64,000 nt of DNA, from contig NZ_AUFO01000020.1 in the NCBI RefSeq assembly GCF_000426545.1, positions 1 to 64,000 on the forward strand. Direction: 5' to 3'. The DNA comes from Paenibacillus massiliensis subsp. panacisoli DSM 21345. Its GTDB lineage: Bacteria; Bacillota; Bacilli; Paenibacillales; Paenibacillaceae. The translations under genes were made by a program, and so were the position numbers. Below the pieces are notes generated by a model that was given only the letters and a program-made list of their open reading frames with translations, was not told the DNA's origin and ran no database searches. This document shows, piece after piece, positions 46,115 through 54,288 of the stretch (position 1 is its first letter; each line of letters starts with the position of its first letter).

Positions 46115-48280
46115 ATGACAGCGACACGCAAAGGCGGCTTTACCCTGCCGGGTGAATCGGGCTACGAAGCATTGACGCTCCAGCTTGCCGAGAAATGGGG
46201 TGCAGACGTCATTCGTGATAGTGACGGTACACAGCTATCGGATGAGATTATTAATGCTGGCTACGATATTTATTCCACCATCTGCATCATTCGTGATCAT
46301 AATGAGTGGGCTGCTCGCAATCGCGATAAGCTCCAGCAGAGCTTTCTGATTACCCAGCCGAAGGTTGCGGTACAGAACTATCTGTCCATCTACCTTATGG
46401 AGGATTTCTTTGCCGAGCAATTCCAGGTCAACGACACCGACGCCGCACTCAAATACTGGCAGGTGTATGACCGTACGACCAATACAGAGGTGGCGCGCGA
46501 GCTGTGGCATTATGACAGGGAGAGCGGTAATGTGGTCATATCGGGCATCACACCGTGGCACAAGTATACCGTAAGCTTCCTGGCATACCGTATCTGGGAA
46601 GAAATCTCGATGTACAACCATACAACGAACAATTGGCAAAAAGAGCATCTGATGCAGATTGATCCGATGTATGAGCAGACTCAGACCTACTTGCTGGATT
46701 GGATGGAGAACTGGTGCCAGTCTCACAAGGAAACCAATGTAGTCCGGTTCACCTCCATGTTCTATAATTTTGTATGGATCTGGGGAAGTGACGAGAGAAA
46801 TCGACATCTATTCACGGACTGGGGCTCCTATGATTTTACCGTAAGTGTCCGTGCACTTCAGCTCTTCGAGGACAAGTATGGCTACAGCATGACAGCTGAA
46901 GACTTTGTAAATGGTGGACATTATCGTGTCAGTCACATTCCTGCGGGCCAACGCAAGCTGGACTGGATGGCCTTTATTAATGATTTTGTCATTGATTTTG
47001 GTAAGCAACTGATCGATATCGTCCATAAGCATGGCAAGCTCGCATATGTCTTTTATGATGATAGCTGGGTAGGAATCGAGCCGTATAACGAGCGCTTTGA
47101 GGAATTCGGATTCGATGGACTGATTAAATGCGTATTCTCAGGCTATGAAGCAAGACTGTGCTCTGGGGTGAAAGTAGACACGCACGAAATCCGGCTGCAC
47201 CCCTACTTGTTCCCTGTGGGCCTGGGTGGAGCACCGACCTTTGCCGAGGGCGGGAACCCGACACTGGATGCCAAGCAATACTGGATCAACATCCGGCGCG
47301 CATTGCTGAGAGAGCCGATAGATCGGATTGGACTCGGCGGTTATCTGCATCTGGTTGAACCGTATCCGGATTTCTGCGATTACATTGAGAAGATTGCCGA
47401 TGAATTCAGAGAAATCAAGCAGCTTCATGAGTATGGCAAGCCTTATCAAATCCAGACGAAAGTTGCCGTTCTCCACAGCTGGGGGAATCTGAGAGCGTGG
47501 ACGTTGTCTGGCCACTTCCATGAGACTTATATGCACGATCTGATCCATGTTAATGAAGCACTGGCTGGATTACCAGTAGAAGTGCGCTTCATCCACTTTG
47601 ATGATATCCGTGCAGGTGTCCTTCAGGAGGTCGATGTCATCATTAATGCTGGCTTTGCAGGCTCGGCCTGGAGCGGAGGACAGCACTGGCAAGATTCGCA
47701 AGTCGTTGAGCTACTGACACAGTGGGTGCATGAGGGCGGTACATTTATCGGCATTCATCAGCCTTCTGCTGTGGAGGGATTCGATAGCTTTTTCCGAATG
47801 GCGCATGTACTGGGCGTGGATGAAGACAGAGGTTCACGGGTTAGTCATGGAAAATGGGCTTACGAGACCGTAAATGCTGCAGGCTTGATCCCGGAAGGGG
47901 CTTACGTTACTCCAAAAGGCAATGTTCATTTGACCAATGGAGACGCCCAAGTGGTGCTGGAGCAAGACGGACAGATTGCGCTGTCAGTTCATAGCTTCGG
48001 GAAAGGGAAGGGGATCTACCTGTCTTCCTTCGAATTCAGCTTCGTTAATACAAGATTGCTATTCAATCTTATTCGTTATGCAAGTAATGAGGATCAGGAC
48101 AATCTCTATATCCCCGATAATGTAAATACGGAATGTGCATATTATCCAGATAGCGGAATGCTCGTAGTCATTAATAATAGCGATCAGCCGCAAGAGACCT
48201 CCATTCCTACAGAGAATGGAACGTTAAGCTATAGCATTGAGCCGTTCGATACGATCATTAAGGGTATTCGGGGCGTATAA
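46115..48280 (+). CDS. GH112 beta-galactosyl phosphorylase (probably galactosyl-rhamnose phosphorylase)
   Basis: A 721-residue cytoplasmic phosphorylase of the lacto-N-biose phosphorylase family (GH112). N-terminal signatures GGFTLPGESGYE and WGADVIRDSDGTQLSDEI, the catalytic TIM-barrel segments FYDDSWVGIEPYNERFEEFGFDGLIK, and the glutamine-amidotransferase-like domain (VIINAGFAGSAWSGG) are typical. GH112 includes lacto-N-biose and galacto-N-biose phosphorylases and the beta-1,4-galactosyl-L-rhamnose phosphorylase. Operon partnership with a rhamnogalacturonyl hydrolase, and the pectic context, argue for the last: cleavage of Gal-beta-1,4-Rha to galactose-1-phosphate and rhamnose. ATG 46115 follows AGGGGAG. 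Confidence 0.88.
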   Translation: MTATRKGGFTLPGESGYEALTLQLAEKWGADVIRDSDGTQLSDEIINAGYDIYSTICIIRDHNEWAARNRDKLQQSFLITQPKVAVQNYLSIYLMEDFFAEQFQVNDTDAALKYWQVYDRTTNTEVARELWHYDRESGNVVISGITPWHKYTVSFLAYRIWEEISMYNHTTNNWQKEHLMQIDPMYEQTQTYLLDWMENWCQSHKETNVVRFTSMFYNFVWIWGSDERNRHLFTDWGSYDFTVSVRALQLFEDKYGYSMTAEDFVNGGHYRVSHIPAGQRKLDWMAFINDFVIDFGKQLIDIVHKHGKLAYVFYDDSWVGIEPYNERFEEFGFDGLIKCVFSGYEARLCSGVKVDTHEIRLHPYLFPVGLGGAPTFAEGGNPTLDAKQYWINIRRALLREPIDRIGLGGYLHLVEPYPDFCDYIEKIADEFREIKQLHEYGKPYQIQTKVAVLHSWGNLRAWTLSGHFHETYMHDLIHVNEALAGLPVEVRFIHFDDIRAGVLQEVDVIINAGFAGSAWSGGQHWQDSQVVELLTQWVHEGGTFIGIHQPSAVEGFDSFFRMAHVLGVDEDRGSRVSHGKWAYETVNAAGLIPEGAYVTPKGNVHLTNGDAQVVLEQDGQIALSVHSFGKGKGIYLSSFEFSFVNTRLLFNLIRYASNEDQDNLYIPDNVNTECAYYPDSGMLVVINNSDQPQETSIPTENGTLSYSIEPFDTIIKGIRGV

Positions 48281-48388
48281 CTCACGCTGATGCTCTTCTT
48301 GGATGTTGCTTCAAAGAAATATGCACCTCTAGAATCTTATGATTTTTGATCCCGGAGGTACATTGTGATATGGATTAGAATGAAGTTA

Positions 48389-48420
48389 GAAGTCGCTGAA
48401 ATAGCGGCTTCTTCTTTTGT
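48389..48420 (+). terminator. Rho-independent terminator after the GH112 gene
   Basis: Stem GAAGTCGCT/AGCGGCTTC (one G-T pair) with a 5-nt loop, followed by TTCTTTTG. Located about 110 bp after the stop. Confidence 0.8.
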
Positions 48421-48450
48421 TAATCAACAAGAATGACAGGCTACCATTCA

Positions 48451-48846
48451 TTATTCCTTTAGAGCACCAATCTGTGCCCTAGGCAAGAGAAGTGCCCATG
48501 GCGTATTTAACAACCCGAGATTGTTGATCAGTAGGAAAGAGGGAATAAGCCCCCCATGAAATACCATGGTGATAACGATAATGAGCATGATGGGATTGCT
48601 GAAATAAACGTTGCGGCGGGAGAGAGCATAGGCACCGAGCGTCGTCATGATCAAGTTAATGGCTGTACCTGCTATTACGTATATAAGCGTATTGCGGTAG
48701 CTAGTTGCTACCATCGGATTTTCCAGAACCGCCTTGTAGGCTTCCAGACTAAAACCCTGTGGATAGAACAGCATACCACGAAACCAGGCCATTTCGATCG
48801 GATCGCTTAAAGATGCGAACAATATTCCAATTACAGCACTGGGCAA
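48451..48846 (-). pseudogene. CUT1 sugar ABC permease with internal deletion
   Basis: A 131-codon remnant of a YtcP-type permease. The N-terminal part reads normally (FASLSDPIEMAWFRGMLFYPQGFSLEAYKAVLENPMV) up to LNTPWALLLP, then joins directly to AQIGALKE-stop, the usual last residues of these permeases. About 150 residues, including the EAA ATPase-docking loop, are missing in an apparently in-frame deletion, and the front helix is truncated as well. It lies downstream, on the other strand, of the GH105-GH112 operon. Confidence 0.8.
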
Positions 48847-48994
48847 TATTGTGTGCAGATACTCAAAATTAGATGTACTGCTAGACTATACAGATGTGTT
48901 ACATTAAGAGTACTATTTTTAAACTATTCGGGACAGCTCCAGCACGACAAATGGATTCCATCATGATATGTACAGATCAGTAGGAGGATCAGAC

Positions 48995-49099
48995 TTGGCA
49001 CAGACTATCGCTACACGAGCAACGCAATTGATAACAACACATGCCTGGTTCTTGTGTGGAAATAGGTATGAATTTCACGATGAAATTGTGACAGGATGA
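48995..49099 (+). CDS. Small ORF (34 aa) coupled to the diguanylate cyclase start
   Basis: A TTG start at 48995 stands 7 nt after AGGAGGA. The frame encodes 34 residues (AQTIATRATQLITTHAWF..., ending DEIVTG) and its TGA (49097-49099) overlaps the diguanylate cyclase start ATG 49096 as ATGA. The cyclase itself has no convincing ribosome site, so translation is probably coupled through this ORF. No family or motif is recognised. It could be a leader peptide. Confidence 0.5.
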   Translation: MAQTIATRATQLITTHAWFLCGNRYEFHDEIVTG

Positions 49100-50688
49100 T
49101 GGTTATGAACGAGTTATTCATGGATTTTTTAACTATCCTGTTGCCGACTTATTTTTTTCTATACATGGCTATTACCTTGATTCACCGGAACACAAAAAGT
49201 CTACTGAACCGGATTGCCGCCTTTCTCATGCTGGCATTTCTTTTTTATTTCATCGGAGAATATGTAAAAACTTCCTTACTTCCGCACTATCAAATGCAGG
49301 TCGTGTTATACGGGAATTCCCCCATGCTGCTGTTTGTGATTTGCTTCCTCGTTCACCTTTGTGTGCTAATGGGAGATCCGATCACATCCTCACTGAAACG
49401 GTGGCTGCCTCTCATATATGCAGCACCTTTTACATTATGGGCGGTATTTCTGGCGACGAAGGACCATCACGTGCTGTATGATGCATCTGTAACGGATGGA
49501 CACAGTCCTCTGGACCCGTTGTTTCTGTTGTTAACCCTCATTTTTGTTGCAGGGTACATTCTGCTATCCGTCGTTATTTTGGCGGTTAGCTGCTATCGTA
49601 CACAGGAGATTCGACTCAAAAAAATACTCGGCTCGATGCTGCTTAGCCTGTTTGGCCTCTTTGCCTGTTTCATTGTAGTGACCGCACTTTTGCAATCCAA
49701 GCTGTTAACATCCCGCAACGCTATGATACTCTATTTCATTGGTTACTTACTCTGGGCTGTTGCGCTTCGCCATTTTATTGGTAAGCATAACATTATGCCG
49801 GATTACCGCAAGCTATTTCATATTCTATTCAAATCCGCGCCTACGGCTATTTTGCTGCTGGATGGAAAGGGAGCAGTAAGGGAGATGAATCCGCGGGCCA
49901 AGCAGTGGTTCGAGGGTATAGCCGAGAAGGAGATTTCAAGACATTTTGATAGCAAAGACGGGCTGAGCCTTGCTGAATTGCTGCTCTCATTTCAACTGAA
50001 GAGGGAGGACTCTACTCAGTGGGAGGTGCGCATACACAATCCGAACCAGAGAGATCTCGATCTGATTATGGGGCTTGATGTGCTTCAGGAAGCCAATGAG
50101 GAACTGTTCGTGATGCACCTGACCGATGTCACCTCCTTGAAGGATACGGAACGCAGATTATTAGAATCAGAGGGAAGATACAAGCATTTTGCTCATCATG
50201 ATTCCTTGACAGAGCTGTATAATCGTGCGGCTATTCAGGAGCAGTTGCAGGCGAAGCTGGCCGAAGATAGGCCATTTGCAGTGGTGCTGGTTGACCTGGA
50301 TCACTTCAAACCCATTAACGATACGTATGGCCATCTTGTGGGAGACCTTTATTTAGAGCATATTGCCAGTATGTTCAAAGCACATGCTCGACCAGAGGAC
50401 CTGATTGGACGATTCGGAGGGGACGAGTTTGTAATCGCCTTCTCGTGCGCTGATGATAGTGATATTCGTCAGATGGTCGATCATCGCCTCGCCCCACTGT
50501 ATAATAATCAGTTCCTATACGACGGAACAAGAATTCCAATCTCGTTCTCGGCTGGAGTCAGTGTATACCCCAAGGATGGGCAGGATATTAACACATTGTT
50601 GAAGAAGGCCGATGAGGCCATGTACCGTGTAAAACGCTCTGGACATGATAGAAACTCATACTTCATGACACATGAATCATCAGTCTAA
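49096..50688 (+). CDS. Membrane diguanylate cyclase (7TM, PAS, GGDEF)
   Basis: A 530-residue enzyme that makes cyclic di-GMP from two GTP. About seven hydrophobic helices occupy residues 10-235 (7TM histidine-kinase-like N-terminus), then a PAS-like segment (ILLLDGKGAVREMNPRAKQWF) and the GGDEF domain near 360-530, with GGDEF around residue 441 intact (IGRFGGDEFVIAF). An inhibitory I-site R-P-E-D lies five residues upstream of the motif, so product inhibition is expected. It probably controls motility or biofilm formation. Start ATG 49096 overlaps a small upstream ORF. Confidence 0.9.
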   Translation: MMVMNELFMDFLTILLPTYFFLYMAITLIHRNTKSLLNRIAAFLMLAFLFYFIGEYVKTSLLPHYQMQVVLYGNSPMLLFVICFLVHLCVLMGDPITSSLKRWLPLIYAAPFTLWAVFLATKDHHVLYDASVTDGHSPLDPLFLLLTLIFVAGYILLSVVILAVSCYRTQEIRLKKILGSMLLSLFGLFACFIVVTALLQSKLLTSRNAMILYFIGYLLWAVALRHFIGKHNIMPDYRKLFHILFKSAPTAILLLDGKGAVREMNPRAKQWFEGIAEKEISRHFDSKDGLSLAELLLSFQLKREDSTQWEVRIHNPNQRDLDLIMGLDVLQEANEELFVMHLTDVTSLKDTERRLLESEGRYKHFAHHDSLTELYNRAAIQEQLQAKLAEDRPFAVVLVDLDHFKPINDTYGHLVGDLYLEHIASMFKAHARPEDLIGRFGGDEFVIAFSCADDSDIRQMVDHRLAPLYNNQFLYDGTRIPISFSAGVSVYPKDGQDINTLLKKADEAMYRVKRSGHDRNSYFMTHESSV

Positions 50689-50804
50689 GATATACACGAA
50701 ATGAATTAAAACGTGTACACTCATAATCTCCAGCGATTATAGTGTAAAAGTCCGATTATCGCACAGGTGGCGCACACTTTGGGAGCAGCTATAATTTGTA
50801 AAAT

Positions 50805-50847
50805 AAAAGCGCTCAAGGAAATGTCTTACAACACTTTGAGCGCTTTT
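50805..50847. terminator. Bidirectional terminator between convergent genes
   Basis: A 12-bp perfect stem, AAAAGCGCTCAA/TTGAGCGCTTTT, with a 19-nt loop lies between the ends of the cyclase gene and the DUF6376-type gene. The T- and A-runs serve both strands. Confidence 0.88.
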
Positions 50848-50858
50848 CGCATATCTAA

Positions 50859-51308
50859 TTAATTCGGAATGAGTTGGTTGATTTGATTCAACAGCTCGTT
50901 AATCTGATTGATCGTCTCAGGAATTCCGGTTGCTTCAAAAGCAGCTTTTCCTTCTTCCAGATTGGTAATAGCTTTATCGAGTCCTTGCTGTAGCGTATCG
51001 TTGTAGCCAATAATTGACTGATGCAGCTCTGCTGCATATTCCGGAACCTGCAGATCGGCATATTGGACGGTCTGTTCCTTGAGCGCAACAAGCTTGTCTT
51101 TCAATTCCTCTCTAGCCTGCGGATCTGTAGCAGCATCCGTAGCCCATGTCTCCATGCCCTGTGCAAACTCCGTCAAGCTCTGCATATAAGTAGCTGTATC
51201 CGCGGCAAAATTGACGCCTGTACCTACTTTTTCCACCAATCCACAGCCAGGTACAACCAATAAGACCAATAACAGCAGACTTAATCCGTATTTCTTCATC
51301 ATGCTCAC
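50859..51308 (-). CDS. DUF6376-type lipoprotein
   Basis: A 149-residue exported lipoprotein: signal peptide with lipobox VVPGC (Cys22), then a helical body (VGTGVNFAADTATYMQSLTEFAQGMETWATDAATDPQAREELKDKLVALKEQ). The layout matches Bacillus lipoproteins of the DUF6376 group, whose function is unknown. Only helices and coiled-coil-prone heptads are visible in the mature part. It stands alone, with a terminator shared with the cyclase gene. Confidence 0.78.
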   Translation of the reverse strand: MSMMKKYGLSLLLLVLLVVPGCGLVEKVGTGVNFAADTATYMQSLTEFAQGMETWATDAATDPQAREELKDKLVALKEQTVQYADLQVPEYAAELHQSIIGYNDTLQQGLDKAITNLEEGKAAFEATGIPETINQINELLNQINQLIPN

Positions 51309-51712
51309 TCCCTAGGAAATATCTTCTGTACAATTTTACTGTAATTCATACGGTCAAGCCGGCACTTGGTTGCGTGAAAGTCATGAGTTGTCATAGCTAT
51401 CGAGTCTATGGAGACAGTAGCTCAAGGTCTTTTACTCAAGGGATTCATTGTTAAATGGTAAGATTCAGGGTAAGGTTGTAGCGATGATTTAGCCATGCAT
51501 ACAGAGTTCTAACTACGGATGATGATTTTTTGGCACTGTACTATCACCATGCAAGATTATGTAGTTAAGGATTTTCGCACTTTTCTGAAACCCAATAAAA
51601 ATTAAATATGCAATATTATAGATAATATTTATAAATCAGCAAGTATTTGTTTAGACATGTCGAGAAATATGAAATACATTGAATCTATAAATCACGAGGG
51701 GGAAGTTACATA
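51309..51712. other. AT-rich intergenic stretch, nothing recognised
   Basis: About 400 bp lie between the lipoprotein start and the repeat-protein gene. The distal part (51560-51640) is very AT-rich and the next gene's GGGGGAAG ribosome site is at its end. No structure or ORF was found that I would support. Confidence 0.6.
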
Positions 51713-52660
51713 ATGAAATCTTTGTTTAAGATTTGTTTAATGGTATTTGCATTTTTCTTAATTTCCACACAAATGACATTTGCTGCAGATGTAGATGGAA
51801 TGCAGGGGATTAGCCCACCAGCGGGGACAACAGCTACCGGGCCAAGCGCAAGTAAGAGCTATCTGGCAGAAAATGCAATTGATACTAATAAGGGAACCTC
51901 TTGGACAGCTGCCGGAATGTCTGCAAAATTAGAGTTGAGTTTTTCTGAACCAACTTATTTGGAATTTGTGCAGATTGCTGCTCTCGCCAGTCCTATTTCA
52001 AACAATACATATACAGTTTATGGACAGCAGAATGGTGAGTGGGCAACTATTAGTTCTGCTATTACATTTAACGTAAACCCACAAGTCACTATTTTGGATC
52101 CGATTGAAGTTATCGCAGGAGAATATGATGCTATTAGAATTGATGTCGTTTCTCAAAGATCGTGGGTATCCATTGCTGAGGTAACTATTGGCACTGATCG
52201 GACGCCAGGAGAACCAGGAACCGAACAACCAGGAACCGAACAACCAGGTACTGAGCAACCAGGAACTGAACAACCAGGTACTGAGCAACCTGGAACCGAA
52301 CAACCAGGAACTGAACAACCAGGTACTGAGCAACCTGGAACCGAACAACCAGGAACTGAACAACCAGGAACTGAACAACCAGGTACAGAGCAACCTGGAA
52401 CTGAACAGCCAGGAACTGAGCAACCATCCGGCAACCGTGCTATCATGGTTGTCACGATGACGACAGGGCTGGAGAAGGAATTTGATTTGAGCATGAAAGA
52501 AGTCAATAACTTCATTTCCTGGTACGAAGCAAGGCAGGCTGGATCAGGCAAAGCTTCATATGCCATCGACAAGCATGATAATAACAAAGGACCGTTCAGC
52601 AGCCGTAAGGATTACATTCTGTATGATCGTGTGCTGACCTTTGAGGTAAGTGAGTACTAA
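51713..52660 (+). CDS. Secreted protein with discoidin-like domain, PGTEQ repeats and C-terminal KDYILYDR domain
   Basis: A 315-residue exported protein. A signal peptide (residues 1-24, ending AFA-A) is followed by an F5/8 type C (discoidin)-like beta domain (residues 35-165; NAIDTNKGTSWTAAGMSAKLEL). Fourteen PGTEQ pentapeptides form a rigid linker, and residues 240-315 make a distinct domain (VVTMTTGLEKEFDLSMKEVNNFISWYEARQAGSG, ending SRKDYILYDRVLTFEV). The latter looks like a small surface-protein domain I have seen in Paenibacillus but cannot name. The likely role is carbohydrate or surface binding. ATG 51713 follows GAGGGGGAAG. A terminator follows. Confidence 0.8.
   Translation: MKSLFKICLMVFAFFLISTQMTFAADVDGMQGISPPAGTTATGPSASKSYLAENAIDTNKGTSWTAAGMSAKLELSFSEPTYLEFVQIAALASPISNNTYTVYGQQNGEWATISSAITFNVNPQVTILDPIEVIAGEYDAIRIDVVSQRSWVSIAEVTIGTDRTPGEPGTEQPGTEQPGTEQPGTEQPGTEQPGTEQPGTEQPGTEQPGTEQPGTEQPGTEQPGTEQPGTEQPGTEQPSGNRAIMVVTMTTGLEKEFDLSMKEVNNFISWYEARQAGSGKASYAIDKHDNNKGPFSSRKDYILYDRVLTFEVSEY
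52214..52423 (+). repeat. Fourteen 15-bp tandem repeats encoding PGTEQ
   Basis: The unit CCAGGAACCGAACAA and close variants (CCAGGTACTGAGCAA, CCTGGAACTGAACAG) run 14 times in frame. Variation is mostly at third positions, so the array has had time to drift although it is of the kind that expands by slippage. Confidence 0.93.
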
Positions 52661-52675
52661 TACAAATCATTCTAG

Positions 52676-52715
52676 GGCTTCATCAGCTAATGCTGATGGA
52701 GCCTTTTTCTTATTG
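52676..52715 (+). terminator. Rho-independent terminator after the PGTEQ-repeat gene
   Basis: GGCTTCATCAGC/GCTGATGGAGCC stem with a short loop and TTTTTCTT. Confidence 0.85.
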
Positions 52716-52800
52716 GATCGCAGTTCGTGGGGCTTGTGATTTCGTACAATCGACGTCTGCTGGTCTAGTCACATTCAAGTTAATTAACAGTTTTCTGAAC

Positions 52801-52818
52801 GTGTTGATAATTCAACAC
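52801..52818 (+). promoter_or_regulatory. Perfect 7-4-7 palindrome in the promoter of the CMD gene
   Basis: GTGTTGA-TAAT-TCAACAC lies about 96 bp before the CMD start. It contains a -35-like TTGATA (52804) with a TTTTAT 18 bp later. It is a likely repressor operator; no adjacent regulator gene is obvious. Confidence 0.6.
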
Positions 52819-52913
52819 ATCGCTAGGTTTTATTCATTGAATACATACCTTGAAGGATTATAATAATGAACAAGAGTTGTTTAAACGACTCAGTGAATAT
52901 AGAGGTGACCACA

Positions 52914-53690
52914 ATGGAGATCACAGAAGCAGCCAAGAGATATCACGAAAAAATGTTTCCAGGATATGAATCCAAGCTCATGGAGACCGATCCTGAATTT
53001 ATAGCATTCTTCGATAATTTTGCATTTGATGAAGTCGTTAATCAGGATGACCTGGATGATCGGACCCGCATGATGGCTATTCTATCCGTATTACTTGGAT
53101 GCCAGGGCATTGACGAGTTCAGAGCCATGCTGCCTGCAGCACTCAACTGTGGCGTAACTCCGATAGAGGTCAAGGAGATCGTATACCAATCAGTAGCCTA
53201 CCTAGGCATCGGCAGAGTATTTCCTTTTCTACACACGGTAAATGAGGTGTTGACCCAAAGGGGGATTTCACTACCATTAGCAGGCCAATCCACGACTAGC
53301 TGTGAGAACCGCTTGGAAGCAGGCATTCAAGCCCAAGTCGATATTTTCGGTGAACATATGCGTGAGTTCTGGAGATCCGGCCCGGCCGAGACCAAGCACA
53401 TTAATCATTGGCTCGCAGCCAACTGTTTCGGAGCTTACTATACCAGGAATGGGCTGGACTATAAAGAAAGGGAGATGATCACCTTCTGCTATCTGATGGC
53501 ACAAGGTGGATGTGAGCCCCAGCTGATCAGCCATGCTGCCGCCAATATGAGGAATGGCAATGATAAGTCTTTTCTGATCAAGATTGTGTCACAATGCTTG
53601 CCTTTCATTGGATATCCGAGAAGTCTGAATGCGATCCGATGTGTGAATGAGGCAGTAGCAGAAGCAGAACAAACAGATAAGCAGGACTAG
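52914..53690 (+). CDS. Carboxymuconolactone-decarboxylase-family protein (double CMD)
   Basis: A 258-residue protein with two CMD (AhpD-like) helical domains: the first at HEKMFPGYESKLMETDPEFIAFFDNFAF...DDRTRMMAILSVLLGCQG, the second near YYTRNGLDYKEREMITFCYLMAQGGCEPQLISHAAANM. Members decarboxylate carboxymuconolactone or act as thiol peroxidases. Here no C-x-x-C pair is seen, so the peroxidase activity is not supported. ATG 52914 is preferred because AGAGGTG lies 6 nt upstream; a longer frame starts at ATG 52866. A cupin gene follows, 112 bp later. Confidence 0.85.
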   Translation: MEITEAAKRYHEKMFPGYESKLMETDPEFIAFFDNFAFDEVVNQDDLDDRTRMMAILSVLLGCQGIDEFRAMLPAALNCGVTPIEVKEIVYQSVAYLGIGRVFPFLHTVNEVLTQRGISLPLAGQSTTSCENRLEAGIQAQVDIFGEHMREFWRSGPAETKHINHWLAANCFGAYYTRNGLDYKEREMITFCYLMAQGGCEPQLISHAAANMRNGNDKSFLIKIVSQCLPFIGYPRSLNAIRCVNEAVAEAEQTDKQD

Positions 53691-53802
53691 TATCTAGCTC
53701 GTAGTATTCATGGATCGCTCAGGAGTAGCTAACTATCAACTACCTTCCCGTGTCTGCTTATATCATTAATAGTGTAGATACTAATCTTGAGGAGGAATGA
53801 AC

Positions 53803-54183
53803 ATGGCACGACATGAAGAAGTGAAGAATGGCGTTATTTTCCCGATCGGGGAGAAGAACGATGCGTTTGCGCTATTTTTCGTAGGTCAAAGCTATCTCAA
53901 AGGATTAGTTGCTGATCCCAAAGTGAACGTCGGTGTTAACTGGCACATACATCGCGGTGGATTTCAGATTCTGCTGGTCACTGGTGGTGAAGGCTGGTAT
54001 CAGGAGGAAGGACAGCCTGCTCAGCGTCTCATTGCCGGTGATGTCATCGTGACTCATGATGGTGTGAAGCATTGGCATGGTGCGGCCAAGGATAGATGGT
54101 TCGAGCACATTGCAATTACCGCAGGTACGCCAGAATGGCTGGAGCCTGTATCAGACGATGCCTACGAGCATGCCACAGCATAG
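53803..54183 (+). CDS. Cupin-domain protein
   Basis: A 126-residue single-domain cupin: metal-binding motif 1 is NWHIHRGG...EGWYQEEG and motif 2 is GVKHWHGA. The C-terminal TPEWLEPVSDDAY matches the cupins that accompany CMD proteins. It may bind a metal ion and act in the same step or operon as the preceding CMD protein. ATG 53803 is used because GGAGG lies 7 nt upstream; ATG 53797 is too close to it. Confidence 0.88.
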   Translation: MARHEEVKNGVIFPIGEKNDAFALFFVGQSYLKGLVADPKVNVGVNWHIHRGGFQILLVTGGEGWYQEEGQPAQRLIAGDVIVTHDGVKHWHGAAKDRWFEHIAITAGTPEWLEPVSDDAYEHATA

Positions 54184-54221
54184 ACTAGTATAAGAATGCA
54201 ATAGCAGCACAATAACAAAGT

Positions 54222-54272
54222 CAGCGGGAGCCTTGGACTAGAAAATAGAGTTCTAAGCTTCCGCTGTTTTAC
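54222..54272 (+). terminator. Rho-independent terminator after the cupin gene
   Basis: Imperfect stem CAGCGGGAGCCTTGGA/TCTAAGCTTCCGCTG followed by TTTTAC. It lies about 40 bp after the cupin stop. Confidence 0.7.
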
Positions 54273-54288
54273 TAATTAGACTAATATC

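Noticed and set aside
46235..46807. 190-codon minus-strand frame inside the GH112 gene
   Set aside because: It is fully contained in a well-identified gene and shows no motif or ribosome site.
52214..52423. Possible CRISPR-like array
   Set aside because: The unit is 15 bp and directly abuts the next with no spacers, encodes PGTEQ in frame, and no cas gene is near.
52153..52587. Long open frames on the minus strand (and a second + frame) across the PGTEQ repeat
   Set aside because: A 15-bp repeat keeps every frame open for its whole length, so these frames are an artefact of the array; their products are low-complexity Cys/Pro or Leu/Val runs with no ribosome site.
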